The position numbers were made by a program, and so were the translations under genes. The notes under the pieces are model-generated. The model worked only from the letters and a program-made list of their open reading frames with translations. It searched no databases and was not told the origin of the DNA. Of a stretch of 64,000 nt of DNA, positions 19,233-28,186 are shown piece by piece. The stretch spans positions 3,286,001 through 3,350,000 of the forward strand of contig NZ_LT607412.1 in NCBI RefSeq assembly GCF_900091455.1. The letters run 5' to 3'. Origin of the DNA: Micromonospora coriariae (lineage in GTDB: Bacteria > Actinomycetota > Actinomycetes > Mycobacteriales > Micromonosporaceae). The first letter of the stretch is position 1, and each line of letters begins with the position of its first letter.

Positions 19233-19242
19233 GGCGGTCCCC

Positions 19243-20208
19243 TCAGTCTTCCTTGTAGCGGAAGAGACGGAAGTTGGCGATGCTCACGACCGCCAGCATC
19301 AGAGCGAAGACGATGCTCATTGCGGCGGCGCGACCGGCGTCGTTGTCCCGCAGGCCCTCCTCGACGATGAACCAGACCACCGTTCGGGTCTCCGTGCCGG
19401 GCGCCCCCTGGGTGATCAGGAACGACTGACCGAACATGTTCGCCGAGGCGAGCACGGTCGTGGTGATCACGAAGAGCAGCACCGGGCGCAAGCCGGGCAG
19501 GGTGACGTTCCGGAAGCGCTGCCAGGCGTTGGCGCCGTCCATGCGGGCGGCCTCGTACAGCTCCGGCGAGATGTCCTGCAGACCGGCCAGGTAGATCACC
19601 GCGTTGAAGCCGGAGGTCCACCAGACGGTGACACCGACCAGCGAGATCCACGCCCAGGGCATGTTGGTCACCCAGGGGGTGTCCGCGGGCAGCCCGACGG
19701 CTCCGGCGAGCCGGTTGACCAGGCCCAGGTTGGCGTCGAGCAGGAACCGCCAGAGCAGGCCGATCACCGCCACGCCCAGCACGTACGGCGCGAAGTAGAT
19801 CGCCCGGAAGAAGGTCCGACCCGGGAAGGAGCGGTTCAGCAGCAGCGCCAGCCCGAGCGGTACGACCACCAGCAGCGGCACCGACAGCACCGTGAAGATC
19901 GCTGTGGCCCGGACGCTCTCCCACCAGTCGCCGTAGATGGCGGAGTCGCTGGAGATCAGGTCCTTGTAGTTGTCCAACCCGATGAACGGCCGGTTGGGCA
20001 GCTGGAAGTCCCACTGGTGCACGCTGAGCCAGAGGCCGAGGACGATCGGCAGCAGGCCGAAGACCCCGAACAGGACCAGGTAGGGGGCGAGGAACAGGTA
20101 TGGCGTCGCCCGTCCGGTCCGGCCCGCCGAGGCGCCCCGGCGGGCTGCGTTGGCCGCCGGGGGCGGCGCGTCACCGCGCGCCGCCCCGACCTCGATCACG
20201 TCCGCCAC
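19243..20208 (-). CDS. Carbohydrate ABC transporter permease (MalF type)
   Basis: A 321-residue membrane protein with six predicted helices (first: YLFLAPYLVLFGVFGLLPI). The EAA-like loop is ELYEAARMDGANAWQRFRNV. It lies 6 nt from the binding-protein gene and 10 nt from the MalG-type gene, so it forms the other half of the transport channel for the same oligosaccharide. Confidence 0.93.
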   Translation of the reverse strand: MADVIEVGAARGDAPPPAANAARRGASAGRTGRATPYLFLAPYLVLFGVFGLLPIVLGLWLSVHQWDFQLPNRPFIGLDNYKDLISSDSAIYGDWWESVRATAIFTVLSVPLLVVVPLGLALLLNRSFPGRTFFRAIYFAPYVLGVAVIGLLWRFLLDANLGLVNRLAGAVGLPADTPWVTNMPWAWISLVGVTVWWTSGFNAVIYLAGLQDISPELYEAARMDGANAWQRFRNVTLPGLRPVLLFVITTTVLASANMFGQSFLITQGAPGTETRTVVWFIVEEGLRDNDAGRAAAMSIVFALMLAVVSIANFRLFRYKED

Positions 20209-20214
20209 GAGCTA

Positions 20215-21543
20215 TCAGCTCCCGTACTTCTTGCGGTTGTCCTCGAGCTGCTTGTTGGCCTTGGCCACCCCGTCGTCCAGCGCCTGCTTGGGCGACTTCT
20301 TGCCCAGCGCGGCCTCGTTGAACGAGTTGTAGAAGGTCGTCATGACCTCGCCGAGCCCCGGGGCCGCGGGCGGGAAGGCCGCGTACTCCAGCTCGGGGGC
20401 GAGCGACGAGATCTCCGGCAGCGCCTTGAACTCGGCGCCCTCGCGGACCTCCTTGCGGGCCGGCACCTGGCCGCCCTTGGCCCAGTCCAGCGAGTGCTCG
20501 CTCAGCCAGTTGATGAAGACCTTCGCGCCGGAGACCTTGTTGGCGTCGTTGGCCCGCTGCTTCACGATTGTGAAGTTGTGCGAGTTGGCCCAGGCCGCCG
20601 GCTTGCTGCCGATCTGGGGCAGCGGGGCGACACCCCACTGCACCTCCGGGCTCTTCTTCAGATCGTTGATCTGCCAGATGCCGTTCCAGGTGAAGGCGTT
20701 CTTGCCGCTCTTGAACGCCAGGTAGTCGGCGTCCTGGCCGACGTTGGCCGGCGAGTAGCCCTGCTTGATCATGTCGACCAGCCAGGTGCACGCCTCGACG
20801 GCCGGGTCGGAGTTGAAGGTGGCCTTGGCCACGTCGGCGTCGAAGAGCGTGGCGCCCCACTGGTTGAGCAGGGAGTAGAAGGTCATGCCGCCGGTGAACT
20901 GGAACGGGCTGACCCAGAAGCCCTGCACGCCGGCCTTCTTCAGCTCGCCCAGCGCCGCGACGTACTCGTCCTTGGTCGTCGGCGGCTTGTTCGGGTCCAG
21001 GCCGGCCTTCTGCATGACGGCCTTGTTGTAGTAGAAGCCCAGCGGGTGCATGTCCAGCGGGATGCCGTACCGCTTGTTGTTGTAGAGCCCGCCCTTCCAC
21101 ACCGTGGGGGCGAAGTCGCCCTCGGCGAGCTCCAGGTTCTTGGCCACGTCGTCCAGCTCGGTGATCACGCCACGGGCGGCGAAGGTGGCGAGCTGGTCCA
21201 TGTGCATGACCGCGATGTCCGGGCCGTTGCCGCTGGAGGCCGCACCGGGGAGCTTGTTGTAGTAGTCCTCCCACTGGTACGTGGCGACCGACACGGCGAT
21301 GTTCTTGTGCTCGGTGTTGAACTGGTTCACCAGCGCCTTGAAGATGTCGCCGTCGCCGCCGGTGAAGCCGTTCCACAGCTTCAGGTCGACCTTGGGACCG
21401 GTGTACTCCTTGCCGCCGTTGCCGGCTGCCGGACCGGAGCTGCTGTCACCGCCGCCGCAGCCGGCGAGGGTCAGCGAGGCAGCGGCACCGAGTCCGAGAC
21501 CGAGGCCGAGCAGGCGACGCCGACTCATGTCGTTCTGGATCAT
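20215..21543 (-). CDS. Extracellular sugar-binding lipoprotein (ABC importer)
   Basis: A 442-residue type 1 solute-binding protein. It starts with twin-arginine-like MSRRRLLGLGLG after MIQND and has a lipobox LTLAGC with the lipid-anchored Cys near residue 29. The mature protein has the family features (LWNGFTGGDGDIFKALVNQF near the start). It captures the oligosaccharide for the two downstream permeases. Its place directly after the GH51 gene suggests arabinose-containing ligands. Confidence 0.93.
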   Translation of the reverse strand: MIQNDMSRRRLLGLGLGLGAAASLTLAGCGGGDSSSGPAAGNGGKEYTGPKVDLKLWNGFTGGDGDIFKALVNQFNTEHKNIAVSVATYQWEDYYNKLPGAASSGNGPDIAVMHMDQLATFAARGVITELDDVAKNLELAEGDFAPTVWKGGLYNNKRYGIPLDMHPLGFYYNKAVMQKAGLDPNKPPTTKDEYVAALGELKKAGVQGFWVSPFQFTGGMTFYSLLNQWGATLFDADVAKATFNSDPAVEACTWLVDMIKQGYSPANVGQDADYLAFKSGKNAFTWNGIWQINDLKKSPEVQWGVAPLPQIGSKPAAWANSHNFTIVKQRANDANKVSGAKVFINWLSEHSLDWAKGGQVPARKEVREGAEFKALPEISSLAPELEYAAFPPAAPGLGEVMTTFYNSFNEAALGKKSPKQALDDGVAKANKQLEDNRKKYGS

Positions 21544-21603
21544 GCTGGTATCTCCTTGAAGGGGGGACGGGATGAATTGTGCCTGGTCAAACTCGGTGCG
21601 ACC

Positions 21604-23118
21604 TCAGGCGTTGGCTGGGCCGAAGCGCAGCACGCTCCAGGACACGGCGGGCAGGCGCACAGTGCACCGGCCGCCGTCGGGGGTGGGGGTGGGCAGTTCC
21701 CGGGGCGTCACCCGGTCGGGCTCGGCCTCGGTGTTGATCGCCGATGGGTCAGACCCGGCAGCGAGGCTGACGAATGACAGACCGGACATCCCCGGCAGAC
21801 CACGCAGGTCAATCTCCAACGGCAGGTCCTCCTCGCCGCGGTTGACCGCGAAGACGCTCAGCTCGCCGGTCTCCTCGTCGTGCACGGCGACGGTGTCGAG
21901 CACCGGCACGTCCCCGTACTTCTTCGTGTCGTAGCGCGGCGACACCGGCTCGGTGCGCAGCACGGTGCCGCGGGCGTACCGGGCGGTCAGCGCGAACGGG
22001 TGGAAGATGCTCTGCCGCCAGGCCGGGCCGCCGTTGCGGGTGCGGATCGGCGCGATCACGTTGGCCAGCTGGGCCTGGGCGGCCACCCCGACCCGGTCGG
22101 CGTGCCGGAGCAGGGTGATCAGCAGGTCGCCGACGACCACCGCGTCGACAGCTGTGAAGTCGTCCTCGATCAGCGCCGGGGCCTCGACCCAGCCGCGCCG
22201 GTCCAGGTCGGCCTGGAGGCGGGACTCGTACCAGACGTTCCACTCGTCGAACGAGATCTTCAGCTTGCGCTTGTGCCGCTGCTTGGCGGCCACGTGGTCG
22301 GCGGTCGCGACCACCTCGGTGATGAAGTTGTCCATGTCGACGGCTGAGGCCAGGATGCTCGCCCGGTCGCCGTCGGACGGGTCGTAGTAGGTGTGCGCCG
22401 AGATGTAGTCGACGTGCTCGTAGGTGTGCTCCAGCACGGTCGCCTCCCAGGAGGCGAACGTGGGCATCCGCCGGTTGGAGCTGCCGCAGGCGATCAGACT
22501 GATCGACGGGTCGATCATCTTCATCGCCCTGGCGGCCTCGGCGGCGAGCCGGCCGTACTCGTCGGCGGTCTTGTGGCCGACCTGCCACGGGCCGTCCATC
22601 TCGTTGCCCAGGCACCACAGCCGCACCCCGTACGGATCCTCCGCGCCGTGCTTGCGCCGCAGGTCGGAGAGCTGCGTGCCGCCCGGGTGGTTGGCGTACT
22701 CCAGCAGGTCCAGCGCCTCCTGCACGCCACGGGTGCCGAGGTTCACGGCCATCATCGGCTCGACACCGGCTTCGGCGGCCCAGGTCATGAACTCGTCCAG
22801 CCCGAAAGCGTTCGTCTCGATCGTCTTCCAGGCCAGGTCGAGCCGGCGCGGCCGGTCGCCGACCGGGCCCACCCCGTCCTGCCAGCGGTAGCCGGAAACG
22901 AAGTTGCCGCCCGGGTAGCGGACCACCGAGACGCCCAGCTCCCGGGTCAGCTCCAGCACGTCGCCGCGCAGGCCGCGCGAGTCGGCGCTGGGGTGGCCCG
23001 GCTCGTAGACACCGCCGTAGACGCATCGCCCCATGTGCTCGACGAAGGAGCCGAAGAGACGTCGGTCGGCGGGGCCGATCGCGAAGGCTGGGTCGATCGT
23101 CAGCTGCGCGGTGCGCAA
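21604..23118 (-). CDS. GH51 alpha-L-arabinofuranosidase
   Basis: A 504-residue cytoplasmic enzyme (no signal peptide) that hydrolyses terminal alpha-L-arabinofuranosyl residues. Family landmarks are FGSFVEHMGRCVYGGVYEPGH at the start, VRYPGGNFVSGY, the acid/base Glu in LWCLGNEMDGPWQ, and the nucleophile Glu in ISFDEWNVWYES. Length matches GH51. It is the first gene of the minus-strand operon, downstream of two palindromic LacI-type operators, so it should be induced by its own substrate or product. It would process imported arabino-oligosaccharides. Confidence 0.95.
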   Translation of the reverse strand: MRTAQLTIDPAFAIGPADRRLFGSFVEHMGRCVYGGVYEPGHPSADSRGLRGDVLELTRELGVSVVRYPGGNFVSGYRWQDGVGPVGDRPRRLDLAWKTIETNAFGLDEFMTWAAEAGVEPMMAVNLGTRGVQEALDLLEYANHPGGTQLSDLRRKHGAEDPYGVRLWCLGNEMDGPWQVGHKTADEYGRLAAEAARAMKMIDPSISLIACGSSNRRMPTFASWEATVLEHTYEHVDYISAHTYYDPSDGDRASILASAVDMDNFITEVVATADHVAAKQRHKRKLKISFDEWNVWYESRLQADLDRRGWVEAPALIEDDFTAVDAVVVGDLLITLLRHADRVGVAAQAQLANVIAPIRTRNGGPAWRQSIFHPFALTARYARGTVLRTEPVSPRYDTKKYGDVPVLDTVAVHDEETGELSVFAVNRGEEDLPLEIDLRGLPGMSGLSFVSLAAGSDPSAINTEAEPDRVTPRELPTPTPDGGRCTVRLPAVSWSVLRFGPANA

Positions 23119-23188
23119 GGGGTGCCACCTTTCCTCATTGCCGGCGCCGGGTGACCGCAGTCACCGTCCACCCGGCCTCCCTGCTTTC

Positions 23189-23210
23189 TACAACGTTGTA
23201 GGCAACGTTG
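23189..23210. promoter_or_regulatory. Two tandem LacI-type operators
   Basis: TACAACGTTGTA (23189-23200) is a perfect 12-bp palindrome, and CAACGTTG (23203-23210) repeats its core, with centres 12 bp apart. The palindrome with a central CG is typical of LacI/GalR regulators. It lies in the gap between the GH51 operon and the divergent LacI gene and is likely bound by that protein. Confidence 0.8.
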
Positions 23211-23264
23211 TAAAGGGCTGGTGACGGGGTAGGGTGCGGAGTGTTACATCGGGGAGGTTGCAGA

Positions 23265-24272
23265 GTGCGACACAGGCTCAAGGATGTGGCCGAACGGGCC
23301 GGCGTGTCGGTGAAGACGGTCTCCAACGTGGTCAACGGCTACGTACACGTCCGGCCGGACACCCGGGCCCGGGTCGAAGAGGCGATCGCCGAGCTGAACT
23401 ACCGGCCCAACCTCTCCGCCCGCCACCTGCGCAAGGGGCGCACCGGCGTGATCGCGCTGGCGGTGCCGGAACTGGACATCCCGTACTTCGCCGAACTGGC
23501 CCGCTACGTGGTCACCGCGGCCGCCGACTTCGGCTGGACGGTGCTGATCGACCAGACCGGCGGTGGGCGCGAGCAGGAACGGGTGGTCGCCTCCGGCATC
23601 ACCGACCACCTGATCGACGGGCTGATCTTCAGCCCGTTGGCGCTCACCGCGGAGGACCTGGCCGGCCTGGACAACAGGCCGATGGTGCTGCTCGGCGAGC
23701 GCGTCGACCACGGCCCCGCCGATCACGTGGTGATCGACAACGTGGGCGCGGCCCGGGAGATCACCAGCCACCTGATCGGGCTCGGCCGGCGTCGGATCGC
23801 CGCCATCGGCTCGCAGCGCACCCCGGAGGGCGCCAGCGCCCGACTGCGCCTGACCGGCTACACCGACGCGCTGCGCGCCGCAGGCCTGGACTACGACGAG
23901 GCCCTGGTGGCGCCCGCGCCGGCCTGGCACCGCGCGGACGGCGCGGCCGCCATGCGCGGCCTGCTCACCTCCGGAGTACGCCCCGACGCCGTCTTCTGCT
24001 TCAACGACACGCTCGCCCTGGGTGCCCTGCGCGCCCTGCACGAGGCCGGCCTGCGGGTGCCCGAGGACGTGGCGGTCGTCGGCTTCGACGACATCGAGGA
24101 CGGCCGGTTCTCGATCCCCACGCTGACCACCGTCGCCCCGGACAAGGCGCAGATCGCCCGGCTCGCCGTCGAACTGCTCGCCGAACGCCTCGACGGCGAC
24201 CGCACGGCCCCCGCCCGCGAACTCTCCGCCCCCTACCGCCTAGAACTCCGCGAATCAACCCAACTCCCCTAA
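23265..24272 (+). CDS. LacI-family transcriptional regulator
   Basis: A 335-residue protein. The GTG at 23265 has GGGGAGG 7 nt upstream and gives a product starting directly with the HTH (RLKDVAERAGVSVKTVSNVVNG, residues about 4-25), as normal for LacI. The hinge and a periplasmic-binding-like effector domain follow (LIDGLIFSPLAL, AVVGFDDIEDGRFSIPTLTTV). It probably represses the divergent GH51-transporter-GH43 operon and itself through the palindromes at 23189-23210, releasing on binding an arabinose-type sugar. Confidence 0.92.
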   Translation: MRHRLKDVAERAGVSVKTVSNVVNGYVHVRPDTRARVEEAIAELNYRPNLSARHLRKGRTGVIALAVPELDIPYFAELARYVVTAAADFGWTVLIDQTGGGREQERVVASGITDHLIDGLIFSPLALTAEDLAGLDNRPMVLLGERVDHGPADHVVIDNVGAAREITSHLIGLGRRRIAAIGSQRTPEGASARLRLTGYTDALRAAGLDYDEALVAPAPAWHRADGAAAMRGLLTSGVRPDAVFCFNDTLALGALRALHEAGLRVPEDVAVVGFDDIEDGRFSIPTLTTVAPDKAQIARLAVELLAERLDGDRTAPARELSAPYRLELRESTQLP

Positions 24273-24322
24273 GGCCTCCCGGGCCTGCCCGGCCCGCTCG
24301 GCCTCCCGGCCGGGCCTCCTCG

Positions 24323-24385
24323 CGTTGATCATGAAGTTATTGCCCTCGCTGCCGGCGTGTCGCCGCAATAACTTCATGATCAACG
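24323..24385. repeat. Dispersed palindrome, GATCATGAAG family (copy 2)
   Basis: Perfect 20-bp arms at 24323-24342 and 24366-24385 share the core GTTGATCATGAAGTTATTG with the element at 13012-13072. The spacers differ. It lies between the convergent LacI gene and the methyltransferase gene. Confidence 0.85.
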
Positions 24386-24407
24386 GAGTCTTGGGGGTGG
24401 GGTGGGG

Positions 24408-25133
24408 TTAGTCGAAGAAGCGGGCCAGGTGGGACTTGGGTGCGGGGTCGGTGTCGGGGGGTAGCGGGGTGAGGTCGGCGAAGATGGAGGCGCCGTCGCA
24501 GCCGGCGTGCAGTGGGTACCAGCGCGGGGTGCCGGGCGGCCGGAGTTGGCAGATCCCCTTGAACGTCTGCACGTCCATCAGCCGTACGTGGGTCGGGTCC
24601 GCGACCGCGTTCACATGCCCCCACCAGGGGCTCATCACGTGCAGCACACCGCCCGGGCGGAGCACCCGGTGGCACTCGTCCACCAGCGGCAGGAAGTCGA
24701 TCAGGTGTTCCAGGATGTGCACCGCGAACAGGACGTCCACCGAGTTGTCGGCCAGCGGCAGCGAACCGGAGAGGTCCGCCACCGCGTCCACCCCCGGGGC
24801 CGGGAAGATGTCCAGCCCCAGGTTGCCCTGCCACTGCTTGGTCGGTCCGCAGCCGAGGTCCACCACCACCGGATCACGCCCGTCGACGCTCACCCGGCAC
24901 CACACGCCGTAGACACCGGCCAGCCGCCCCACCAGGTCCCGGACCAGCCGCAGCTCGCCCGGCTCGGTCACCTCCCCGCTCAGGTGGGCGACACCCCGGT
25001 CGAACCGCACCTCGACCGCCAGGCCCCGCAGCCGGTCGTCGTGCCGGACCTGGTCCGCCCACGCCTGTGCGAGGAACTCGTCGAACGCCCGCAGCCGGTC
25101 GGCCGAGGGCGGAGTCTGCGCCAAAGCGACCAT
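24408..25133 (-). CDS. BON-domain / SAM-dependent methyltransferase fusion
   Basis: A 241-residue protein. The ATG at 25133 has GGGAGG 8 nt upstream. Residues about 30-83 (VEVRFDRGVAHLSGEVTEPG, then VRDLVGRLAGVYGV) have the alternating pattern of a BON domain, better known in periplasmic or membrane-binding proteins. Residues about 88-230 form a class I methyltransferase with motif I VDLGCGP, an acidic GLDIF, and VDVLFAVHILEHLIDF. No signal peptide is seen, so it is cytosolic. The substrate is unknown. The fusion is unusual; the BON call rests on pattern only. Confidence 0.75.
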   Translation of the reverse strand: MVALAQTPPSADRLRAFDEFLAQAWADQVRHDDRLRGLAVEVRFDRGVAHLSGEVTEPGELRLVRDLVGRLAGVYGVWCRVSVDGRDPVVVDLGCGPTKQWQGNLGLDIFPAPGVDAVADLSGSLPLADNSVDVLFAVHILEHLIDFLPLVDECHRVLRPGGVLHVMSPWWGHVNAVADPTHVRLMDVQTFKGICQLRPPGTPRWYPLHAGCDGASIFADLTPLPPDTDPAPKSHLARFFD

Positions 25134-25258
25134 TCGGGCCACCTCCCGCCGCGCGTTACCCGCATCCGCGCTCGGTATGCCACGCCCGTCGACTGACTCG
25201 GCGGGTCTCTCGAGCGTCGGTCGGCGTGTCGGGAGCCGGTTCGCCCGGGGCCGGGAGG

Positions 25259-25579
25259 TCAGCCGGAGAGGGTACGGCGGCCCGGCCGGCCGGCGCCACG
25301 CATCCGCTGGCGGGGAGGCGGGGCGGCCGGCTTCGGTCGCTTGAGGTGATAGCGGTGCAACTCGTTGTTGCCCGGCAGGGACGGGTCCTCGCTCATCGCG
25401 ACCAGTTCCCAGCCCTGGTCGCCGGCCCGGTTCAGGTGGGCCAGCGCCGTGTCGCCGTACGGCGTCACGTCGACCATCGAGCCTTCGGGGCCGTACCAGA
25501 CGAAGACGACCTCCCAGCCCAGATCGTTGGTCGCCGCCTGGCGACGCCGGATCAGCAGCGCGTACTCCCACTTGAGCAT
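25259..25579 (-). CDS. DUF4177-like small protein
   Basis: A 106-residue protein starting MLKWEYALLIRR. The pattern of a conserved WEYA at the start, central LNRAGDQGWELVAM and a terminal YHLKRPK strand is like the DUF4177 family, small cytosolic proteins of unknown function. The last 25 residues are basic and Pro-rich and probably disordered. It lies 38 nt downstream of the ABC-F gene on the same strand and may be cotranscribed. Confidence 0.75.
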   Translation of the reverse strand: MLKWEYALLIRRRQAATNDLGWEVVFVWYGPEGSMVDVTPYGDTALAHLNRAGDQGWELVAMSEDPSLPGNNELHRYHLKRPKPAAPPPRQRMRGAGRPGRRTLSG

Positions 25580-25617
25580 GGCGTCATTCTCACCCCGCGG
25601 CGGCCAGTCGGCACGGA

Positions 25618-27255
25618 TCAATCCTCGGCGATCCGCCCGGCATCGACGCGTAGCCGGCGGTTCGTCTCGATGGCGGCCAGCATCCGCCGGTCGTGGGTGA
25701 CCAGCAGCAGCGTGCCCGGGTAGCTGGCCAGGGCCGATTCGAGCTGCTCGATGGCCGGCAGGTCCAGGTGGTTGGTGGGCTCGTCGAGCACCAGCAGGTT
25801 GACCCCGCGCCCCTGAAGCAGGGCGAGCGCCGCCCGCGTCCGCTCGCCGGGGGAGAGGGTGGCCGCCGGCCGTGGCACGTGCGCCGCGCGCAGCCCGAAC
25901 TTGGCCAGCAGGGTCCGCGCGTCCGCCGGCGACATCTCCGGTACGGCCGCCTGGAACGCGTCGATCAGCGGCGCGTCGCCGAGGAACAGCCCTCGGGCCT
26001 GGTCCACCTCGCCGACCACCACCCCGGGCCCGAGCGAGGCGGTGCCGGCGTCCAGCGGCAGCCGACCGAGCAACGCGGCCAGCAGGGTGGACTTGCCCGA
26101 GCCGTTCGCCCCGGTCACCGCGACCCGGTCCGCCCAGTCGATCTGGAGGTCGATCGGGCCGAGGGTGAACCCGCCCCGGCGTACCACCGCGCCGCGCAGC
26201 GTGGCCACGACGGCGCCGGCGCGGGGCGCGGCGGCGATCTCCATCCGCAGCTCCCACTCCTTGCGGGGCTCCTCGACCACGTCGAGCCGTTCGATCAGCC
26301 GCTCGGTCTGCTTGGCCTTGGCGGCCTGCTTCTCGCTCGACTCACTCCGGAACTTCCGACCGATCTTGTCGTTGTCGGTGGCCTTGCGTCGGGCGTTCTT
26401 CACACCCTTCTCCATCCACCCCCGCTGGGTGCGGGCCCGCGCCTCCAGGCCAGCCTTGGTGTCGGCGTACTCCTCGAAGTCGGCGCGGGCGTGCCGGCGG
26501 GCCACCTCGCGCTCCTCCAGGTAGGCCGCGTAACCGCCGCCGTAGTGGTGCACCTGCTGCTGCGGCAGGTCCAGCTCCAGCACCCGGGTCACCGTGCGGG
26601 TGAGGAACTCCCGGTCGTGGCTGACCAGCACCGTGCCGGCCCGCAGCCCGGTAACGAACTCCTCCAACCGCTCCAGCCCGGCCAGGTCCAGGTCGTTGGT
26701 CGGCTCGTCGAGCAGGAACACGTCGTACCGGCTGAGCAGCAGCGAGGCCAGCCCGGCCCGGGCGGCCTGACCGCCGGAGAGCCCGGTCGTCGGGTGGTCC
26801 AGGTCGACCGCGAGCCCCAGGTCGGCGCTCACCTGCTCGGCGCGCTCGTCCAGGTCCGCACCGCCGAGGGCGAGCCAGCGCTCCAGCGCGTCGGCGTACG
26901 CGTCGTCGGCGCCCGCGGCACCGGCGGTCAGCGCCTCGGTCGCCACGTCCAGCGCGGCCTGCGCGGCGGTCACCCCGGTCCGCCGGGCCAGGAAGTCGCG
27001 CACCGTCTCGCCCGGCCGCCGTTCCGGCTCCTGCGGCAGGTGCCCGACTGTCGCGGTGGGCGGGCTCAGTCGGACGCTGCCAGCCTCCACCGGCAGCAAC
27101 CCGGCGAGGGTACGCAGCAGCGTCGACTTGCCGGCGCCGTTCGGCCCGACCAGGCCGACCACGTCGCCGGGGGCGACGACCAGGTCCAATCCGGCGAAGA
27201 GCGGGCGGTCACCGTGCCCGGCGGCCAGGTCCTTGACGATCATCGTGGCGCTCAT
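25618..27255 (-). CDS. ABC-F family ATPase
   Basis: A 545-residue soluble protein with two ATPase domains and no membrane segments. Walker A motifs are GPNGAGKST (about residues 38-46) and GANGSGKST (about 349-357), signature motifs LSGGQ and LSPGE, and Walker B FLLDEPTNDLD and LVLDEPTNHLD. The ABC-F linker is Lys/Arg-rich (KGVKNARRKATDNDK). Family members act on the ribosome as translation factors or protect it against antibiotics. A housekeeping role is as likely as resistance; no biosynthetic cluster lies nearby. Confidence 0.92.
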   Translation of the reverse strand: MSATMIVKDLAAGHGDRPLFAGLDLVVAPGDVVGLVGPNGAGKSTLLRTLAGLLPVEAGSVRLSPPTATVGHLPQEPERRPGETVRDFLARRTGVTAAQAALDVATEALTAGAAGADDAYADALERWLALGGADLDERAEQVSADLGLAVDLDHPTTGLSGGQAARAGLASLLLSRYDVFLLDEPTNDLDLAGLERLEEFVTGLRAGTVLVSHDREFLTRTVTRVLELDLPQQQVHHYGGGYAAYLEEREVARRHARADFEEYADTKAGLEARARTQRGWMEKGVKNARRKATDNDKIGRKFRSESSEKQAAKAKQTERLIERLDVVEEPRKEWELRMEIAAAPRAGAVVATLRGAVVRRGGFTLGPIDLQIDWADRVAVTGANGSGKSTLLAALLGRLPLDAGTASLGPGVVVGEVDQARGLFLGDAPLIDAFQAAVPEMSPADARTLLAKFGLRAAHVPRPAATLSPGERTRAALALLQGRGVNLLVLDEPTNHLDLPAIEQLESALASYPGTLLLVTHDRRMLAAIETNRRLRVDAGRIAED

Positions 27256-27317
27256 CAGGACGGCAGCCTATCCGGCCGCCGGCATACGGCCGGGCGGCAG
27301 CGGGCAGACTCAACGGC

Positions 27318-28088
27318 GTGGTGACCACACTGGCGATCGACTGCGGTGGCGGAGGCATCAAGGCGTCGGTGCTCGACGAGGCCGGCACGATGCGCGCCCG
27401 GCCGCTGCGGGTGCCGACCCCGTACCCGCTGCCGCCCGCGCTGTTCGTCCGGACGCTGCTCGACCTGGGTGGGCGGCTGCCGGCCGCCGACCGGCTGACA
27501 GTGGGCGTTCCCGGGATGATCCGGCACGGAGTGGTGGTGACCACACCGCACTACGTGACCCGCAGCGGACCACGCAGCCGGGCCGATCCGGCCCTGGTCG
27601 CCGAGTGGTCCGGCTGGGACGCGCGGGGCGCGCTGGCCGACGCGTTCGGGGTGCCGGTGCTGGTGCTGAACGACGCCGAGGTGCACGGCGCCGGGGTGGT
27701 CGCCGGCACCGGCTGCGAGCTGGTGCTGACGCTGGGCACCGGGCTGGGTAGCGCCCTCTTCGACGGCGGGGTGCTCGCCCCGCACCTGGAGTTGTCCCAC
27801 GCGCCGGTGCGGTGGGGCACGACCTACGACACGTACGTGGGGGAGCCGGAGCGCCGCCGGCTCGGCGACGCCTTCTGGTCCCGGCGGATCCGGCAGGTGG
27901 TGGACGGGCTCCGCCCGGTGTTCCGTTGGGACCGGCTCTACCTGGGCGGGGGCAACTCCCGGCTGATCCGGCCCGAGCAGCTGGCCCGGATGGGCGATGA
28001 CGTCGTGGTGGTGCCGAACACCGCGGGCATCGTCGGCGGCGTCCGCGCCTGGGAGCTGTCCACCGGGCGCCGGAACGCCCGCACCTGA
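27318..28088 (+). CDS. ROK-family sugar kinase (polyphosphate-glucokinase-like)
   Basis: A 256-residue protein. The phosphate loop is IDCGGGGIKAS near the N-terminus, the catalytic Asp is in LNDAEVHGAG, and the second phosphate motif is LTLGTGLGSALF. No zinc-binding CxCGxxGC is present, which is also true of polyphosphate glucokinases. It probably phosphorylates glucose or a related sugar, using ATP or polyphosphate. Two consecutive GTG starts (27318, 27321) are possible. It is divergent from the ABC-F gene with a 62-nt gap. Confidence 0.75.
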   Translation: MVTTLAIDCGGGGIKASVLDEAGTMRARPLRVPTPYPLPPALFVRTLLDLGGRLPAADRLTVGVPGMIRHGVVVTTPHYVTRSGPRSRADPALVAEWSGWDARGALADAFGVPVLVLNDAEVHGAGVVAGTGCELVLTLGTGLGSALFDGGVLAPHLELSHAPVRWGTTYDTYVGEPERRRLGDAFWSRRIRQVVDGLRPVFRWDRLYLGGGNSRLIRPEQLARMGDDVVVVPNTAGIVGGVRAWELSTGRRNART

Positions 28089-28186
28089 CCGCTGGCGGCC
28101 GGAAGAGACCCGGGGAACAGTCGCCAAACGCCCAGCGTTGTGCCAGCGTCGGGACAGGTGACAGCGCGACCCGAGGAGGTTGGCAG

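Noticed and set aside
25618..27255. ABC-F protein as an antibiotic self-resistance gene
   Set aside because: No biosynthetic genes lie nearby and housekeeping ABC-F proteins look the same at this level.
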